NCBI GenBank assembly: GCA_902481695.1
Contig: CABSXY010000076.1
Location: 1 to 8,334, forward strand
Direction of reading: 5' to 3'
DNA length: 8,334 nucleotides
DNA from: an uncultured Haemophilus sp.
GTDB taxonomy: Bacteria > Pseudomonadota > Gammaproteobacteria > Enterobacterales > Pasteurellaceae
The notes under the pieces are model-generated. The model did not search any database. It saw nothing but the letters and a program-made list of their open reading frames with translations, and was not told where the DNA came from. Shown here piece after piece: positions 5,845 to 8,334 of this stretch; positions within the stretch are counted from its first letter, which is position 1, and each line of letters begins with the position of its first letter. The position numbers were made by a program, and so were the translations under genes.

Positions 5845-6670
5845 AATATTCGCGATTTTCCTTGAGCCATTTCAGTTTGACTTTATGCAAAATGCGTTAC
5901 TCACCGCATTAGTGGTTGCTGTTATCTGTGCGCTACTCTCTTGCTATTTGGTATTAAAAGGATGGTCATTGATGGGCGACGCTATTTCCCATGCCGTCCT
6001 CCCAGGTATTGTATTAGCTTTTCTAGCCGGTATTCCATTAGTGATTGGCGCCTTTGTCTCAGGTATTGCCTGTGCCTTAGGTGTAGGTTATTTAAAAGAG
6101 AACAGCCGTATCAAAGAAGATACCGCGATGGGGATTGTATTTTCGGGGATGTTTGCCATTGGTTTGGTGCTGTTCACTAAAATCCAAACCTCACAACATC
6201 TCACACACATCTTATTCGGAAACGTATTGGGTGTAAGCCGACAAGAGCTGATTCAAACGGCAATCATCGCCTTGATCATTTTTATTTTACTTGGATTAAA
6301 GCGTCGTGATTTTCTGCTTTATTGCTTTGATCCGAGCCATGCCCGTGTTGCAGGTCTTTCGCCTAAATTATTGCATTATGGACTACTCACACTACTTGCA
6401 CTCACCATTGTGAGTACGATGCAAGTCGTTGGGGTGATTTTGGTTGTGGCGATGCTAATTGCACCAGGCATCACGGCTCTCACACTGACAAATCGCTTCG
6501 ATAAAATGCTTGTTATCGCAATCATCAGCGCTGTAACAGCAAGTCTATTAGGCGTCCTACTTAGCTATCATTTTGATGCATCCACTGGCGCATGCATTAT
6601 TTTGTTACAGGCAGCATTCTTCTTAATAGCATTAATTTATAGCAAAATAAAAGTGCGGTTAAATTTCTAA
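5837..6670 (+). CDS. yfeD: Mn/Fe ABC transporter permease (YfeD/SitD family)
   Basis: The second inner-membrane permease of the transporter, 277 residues, ABC-3 family. It is a clear paralogue of the preceding product: both begin with a LEPF segment and share LKGWSLMGDAISHAVLPG (40-57 here, offset 3), a K-EDxAxG motif near 93-99 and a VVGVILVVAMLIAPG segment near 197-211. This implies an old tandem duplication followed by specialisation. Its start overlaps the yfeC stop by 8 nt (ATGAGTGA), indicating coupled translation. The last codons (KVRLNF) are written by an uptake signal at 6651-6659, so the extreme C-terminus may be shaped by that sequence. It is the last gene of the operon and is followed at once by a strong terminator. 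Confidence 0.95.
   Translation: MSEIFAIFLEPFQFDFMQNALLTALVVAVICALLSCYLVLKGWSLMGDAISHAVLPGIVLAFLAGIPLVIGAFVSGIACALGVGYLKENSRIKEDTAMGIVFSGMFAIGLVLFTKIQTSQHLTHILFGNVLGVSRQELIQTAIIALIIFILLGLKRRDFLLYCFDPSHARVAGLSPKLLHYGLLTLLALTIVSTMQVVGVILVVAMLIAPGITALTLTNRFDKMLVIAIISAVTASLLGVLLSYHFDASTGACIILLQAAFFLIALIYSKIKVRLNF
6651..6659 (+). repeat. DNA uptake signal sequence (Hin-type USS), at the 3' end of yfeD
   Basis: A perfect core, preceded by AAAATAA and followed by TAAATTTCTAAATAAA, a good extended-consensus match. It supplies the final codons of yfeD and ends 11 nt before the terminator hairpin. Confidence 0.95.
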
Positions 6671-6707
6671 ATAAAAAAAGCTAACAGAGATGTTAGCTTT
6701 TTTTATT
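6670..6707. terminator. Bidirectional Rho-independent terminator between yfeD and rlmC
   Basis: A perfect 17-bp stem (6670-6686 with 6691-6707) is closed by a GAGA tetraloop of the stable GNRA class. The core AAGCTAACA/TGTTAGCTT is flanked by seven A on the left and seven T on the right, so either strand yields a hairpin followed by a U tract. The stem contains the last base of the yfeD stop and two bases of the rlmC stop, so one compact element ends both convergent units. Confidence 0.93.
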
Positions 6708-7878
6708 AAGGATTGAGCTCCAACAATGTCAGCGCTTCATAATGCGCTGTATGCGGGAACATATCAAATAATTGAATTTGAGTAAGTTTATAATTGATTA
6801 GATGCTGCAAATCTTTTCCCATGGAAATAGCATTACAGCTGGAATAAAGAATAAAGTGCGGTTGCATTTCATTGAGAAATTCAGCTAGTTCCTTTCCGAT
6901 ACCTCGACGAGGCGGGTTGACGATCACCAAATCCGGTTTATTTTCATCTTGTGCTAAAGCAAAATTAGCGGCATCCAAAGATTGAAATTTAACGTTGTTT
7001 AGCCCTAACACCTGAGCGGATTGAGTCGCCGCTTGAATAGCAGATGGGGAAATTTCAATCCCGGTCAATTCCACTTCTTGTTGATATTTATCCTGTAAAG
7101 CTTTAGCGCAATGAAGTCCAAAACCTCCAACGCCACAAAAGAGATCCCAAAGTTTAGTAATCGGCAAATCTTGTACCCAATCTTGTGCTGTTGCATATAA
7201 TCCTTGCGCTACAAGTGGATTTGTTTGGAAGAAACCTTGAGGACGAATAAACAACGGAATACCATTAAAACTTTCCGATAAAGTATGTTGATCCGTCAAA
7301 AAGATTTCTTTCTCACCTTCTAAGATCGCAGCGTGTTGAGGTTGGATATTCACACTCACCACTTCAAGCTGTGGCAATTTTTCCAATAAGCCTGCAAATT
7401 CACGTTGAATTAACGGCAATTTAGTTTCTGAACGCAATACAAAACGCAACATCAATTTTTTTGTATGTTGGCTTTCTGTGAGCAGAATATATTTGAGCTC
7501 ACCTTTTTGCTTAGCCACGTTATAAGGGACTAAACCCGCGCGCCCAATAAAATCTTTTAGAATCGGAAAGAGTTCAGCAAAGCGTTGTGGATAAAGCGGA
7601 CAATCACATAAATCCACCGCACTTTGTGGATCATTCGGGTCTTGTAAAATACCTAGAATGGGACGTTCCACCGCGCCACTTACCACCATTTTCGCTTTAT
7701 TACGAAAGGCAGACTCGGAGGAATAAAAAGGCGGATGCCAAATTAAATTATCACAATCTAATTTGGCAAGTTGTTGTTTAAGATGCTCTTCTTTCTTGGC
7801 GAGTTGCTGTTCATAAGGCATTTCAAGCCATTGACAAGAACGGCAATCGCCTTTTTGATAATGATGGCAATCAATCAT
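6706..7878 (-). CDS. rlmC: 23S rRNA (uracil-747-C5)-methyltransferase RlmC
   Basis: RlmC is a cytoplasmic SAM-dependent methylase that makes m5U747 in 23S rRNA. At 390 residues it is slightly longer than E. coli RlmC (about 375). Iron-sulfur cysteines: C4, C12 and C15 in the N-terminal [12 protein letters not shown] segment, with the fourth probably C93 in DCPLYP. The SAM-binding motif [10 protein letters not shown] begins at D245. NPPRRG (321-326) is the class motif, and the catalytic nucleophile is C348 in SSCNA, with E381 in HYEA as the probable general base. The N-terminal cysteine spacing favours RlmC over RlmD, which has a TRAM domain missing here. Its ATG overlaps the nagZ stop by 4 nt (ATGA), so it is probably translated by coupling. 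Two uptake signals lie inside (6854-6862, 7616-7624). Confidence 0.97.
   Translation of the reverse strand: MIDCHHYQKGDCRSCQWLEMPYEQQLAKKEEHLKQQLAKLDCDNLIWHPPFYSSESAFRNKAKMVVSGAVERPILGILQDPNDPQSAVDLCDCPLYPQRFAELFPILKDFIGRAGLVPYNVAKQKGELKYILLTESQHTKKLMLRFVLRSETKLPLIQREFAGLLEKLPQLEVVSVNIQPQHAAILEGEKEIFLTDQHTLSESFNGIPLFIRPQGFFQTNPLVAQGLYATAQDWVQDLPITKLWDLFCGVGGFGLHCAKALQDKYQQEVELTGIEISPSAIQAATQSAQVLGLNNVKFQSLDAANFALAQDENKPDLVIVNPPRRGIGKELAEFLNEMQPHFILYSSCNAISMGKDLQHLINYKLTQIQLFDMFPHTAHYEALTLLELNP
6854..6862 (+). repeat. DNA uptake signal sequence (Hin-type USS), inside rlmC
   Basis: A perfect core with TTGCATTTC following, a moderate match to the AT-rich extension. It lies within codons for the Rossmann-like domain of RlmC near QPHFIL. 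Confidence 0.9.
7616..7624 (-). repeat. DNA uptake signal sequence (Hin-type USS), inside rlmC
   Basis: ACCGCACTT on the plus strand, so the core reads on the minus strand, in frame as Ser-Ala-Val just before the LCDCPLYP cysteine motif. The extension is only partly AT-rich. Confidence 0.9.
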
Positions 7879-8334
7879 TTAGAAGCAAGCCACTCTTGTT
7901 GAAGTGCGGTCAGTTTTTGATGATTTTCAATCCAACGCGAAGTTTTTGTGAGTTCTGACCAATCAAAGGATTTTTGTTTAAAGAGCGATTTCAAGCGAGC
8001 TTGGCGTGCTGCAAAATGCTCCGTTGTTTCCTCTAACTTCAGATTATCAAGCACTTGAATAACACCTTCACGTTCATTACAAAGCAATAATAAGTCACAA
8101 CCAGCATTCAAGGCTTTTTCACTACGGGCCACAAAATCTCCCATAAAACCAGCTCCCTTCATGCCTAAATCATCAGAGAAAATCGCCCCTTGGAAACCCA
8201 ACTGTTTACGCAAAATCTCTTTTAACCAATAACTCGAACCGCTTGCTGGCTGGCTATCACATTGTGTATAAATCACGTGAGCCGGCATAATTGCATCAAG
8301 CTTACTCTGTTGAATTAATTGCTGGAATGGCAAA
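7875..8334 (-). CDS. nagZ: Beta-N-acetylhexosaminidase NagZ, C-terminal part, cut by the right edge
   Basis: NagZ is a cytoplasmic family GH3 glycosidase that removes GlcNAc from GlcNAc-anhydroMurNAc-peptides during peptidoglycan recycling; its product feeds the recycling pathway and AmpC signalling where present. About 152 C-terminal residues are visible. The frame is open to the edge, and the edge codon TTG is an internal Leu, not a start. Family landmarks in order: [25 protein letters not shown], then FSDDLGMKG with the first Asp of SDD (residue 54 of the fragment) as the catalytic nucleophile, then [10 protein letters not shown]. The usual full length is about 340-350 residues, so more than half is missing. 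The stop TGA overlaps the rlmC ATG in ATGA. An uptake signal lies near the 3' end (7902-7910). Confidence 0.95.
   Translation of the reverse strand, partial: LPFQQLIQQSKLDAIMPAHVIYTQCDSQPASGSSYWLKEILRKQLGFQGAIFSDDLGMKGAGFMGDFVARSEKALNAGCDLLLLCNEREGVIQVLDNLKLEETTEHFAARQARLKSLFKQKSFDWSELTKTSRWIENHQKLTALQQEWLASK
7902..7910 (+). repeat. DNA uptake signal sequence (Hin-type USS), inside nagZ
   Basis: A perfect core followed by CAGTTTTTGATGATTTTC, a very good extended-consensus match. It encodes part of KLTALQ in the C-terminal helix of NagZ, 24 nt from the stop. Confidence 0.95.

Noticed and set aside
1..8334. Mobile element, prophage, CRISPR array or defence system
   Set aside because: There are no terminal inverted repeats, transposase, integrase, repeat-spacer pattern or unfamiliar gene; all coding frames of substance fit core Pasteurellaceae functions.

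Overview
The window looks like a chromosomal segment of a Pasteurellaceae bacterium from the Haemophilus influenzae / Aggregatibacter / Pasteurella side of the family. The strongest evidence is eight perfect copies of the Hin-type DNA uptake signal core (AAGTGCGGT or its complement) in 8.3 kb, where about 0.06 would be expected by chance. The low G+C content and proteins that resemble the H. influenzae set agree with this. I see no insertion sequence, prophage, CRISPR array, tRNA or rRNA. The region is core-genome-like and every gene of substance belongs to a known family.

Layout. Positions 1-1879 hold a minus-strand cluster read right to left: rlmN (radical-SAM 23S rRNA/tRNA adenosine methylase), then pilW/pilF2 (an outer-membrane TPR lipoprotein of the type IV pilus/competence machinery), then the first 14 codons of a gene that is probably rodZ. 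Positions 1880-2182 are the divergent control region between rlmN and pbpG. It carries a nearly perfect CRP-S competence operator (2029-2050) bracketed by two inverted uptake signals. Positions 2183-3058 are pbpG (periplasmic D-Ala-D-Ala endopeptidase, plus strand), closed by a hairpin terminator. Positions 3212-6670 are a four-gene Yfe/Sit-type Mn/Fe ABC transporter operon: binding protein, ATPase and two paralogous permeases, tightly packed behind a promoter overlapped by a candidate Fur box. A 17-bp-stem bidirectional terminator separates it from the convergent minus-strand pair nagZ (partial, cut by the right edge) and rlmC (23S rRNA m5U methylase), which overlap by ATGA.

How the parts work together. 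The CRP-S site is placed so that rlmN-pilW would be induced with the competence regulon (CRP plus Sxy/TfoX). This links a DNA-uptake pilus component, and as a passenger a ribosome-modifying enzyme, to starvation signalling. The transporter operon is probably repressed by metal-loaded Fur and supplies Mn/Fe. pbpG, nagZ and probably rodZ concern cell-wall cleavage, cell-wall recycling and cell shape respectively. rlmN and rlmC both modify 23S rRNA but lie in separate transcription units.

No wholly new system is apparent. The most informative signals are regulatory: the competence operator with its predicted promoter at exactly class I spacing, the inverted uptake-signal pair around it, and the Fur-like box plus a 12-bp palindrome at the transporter promoter.
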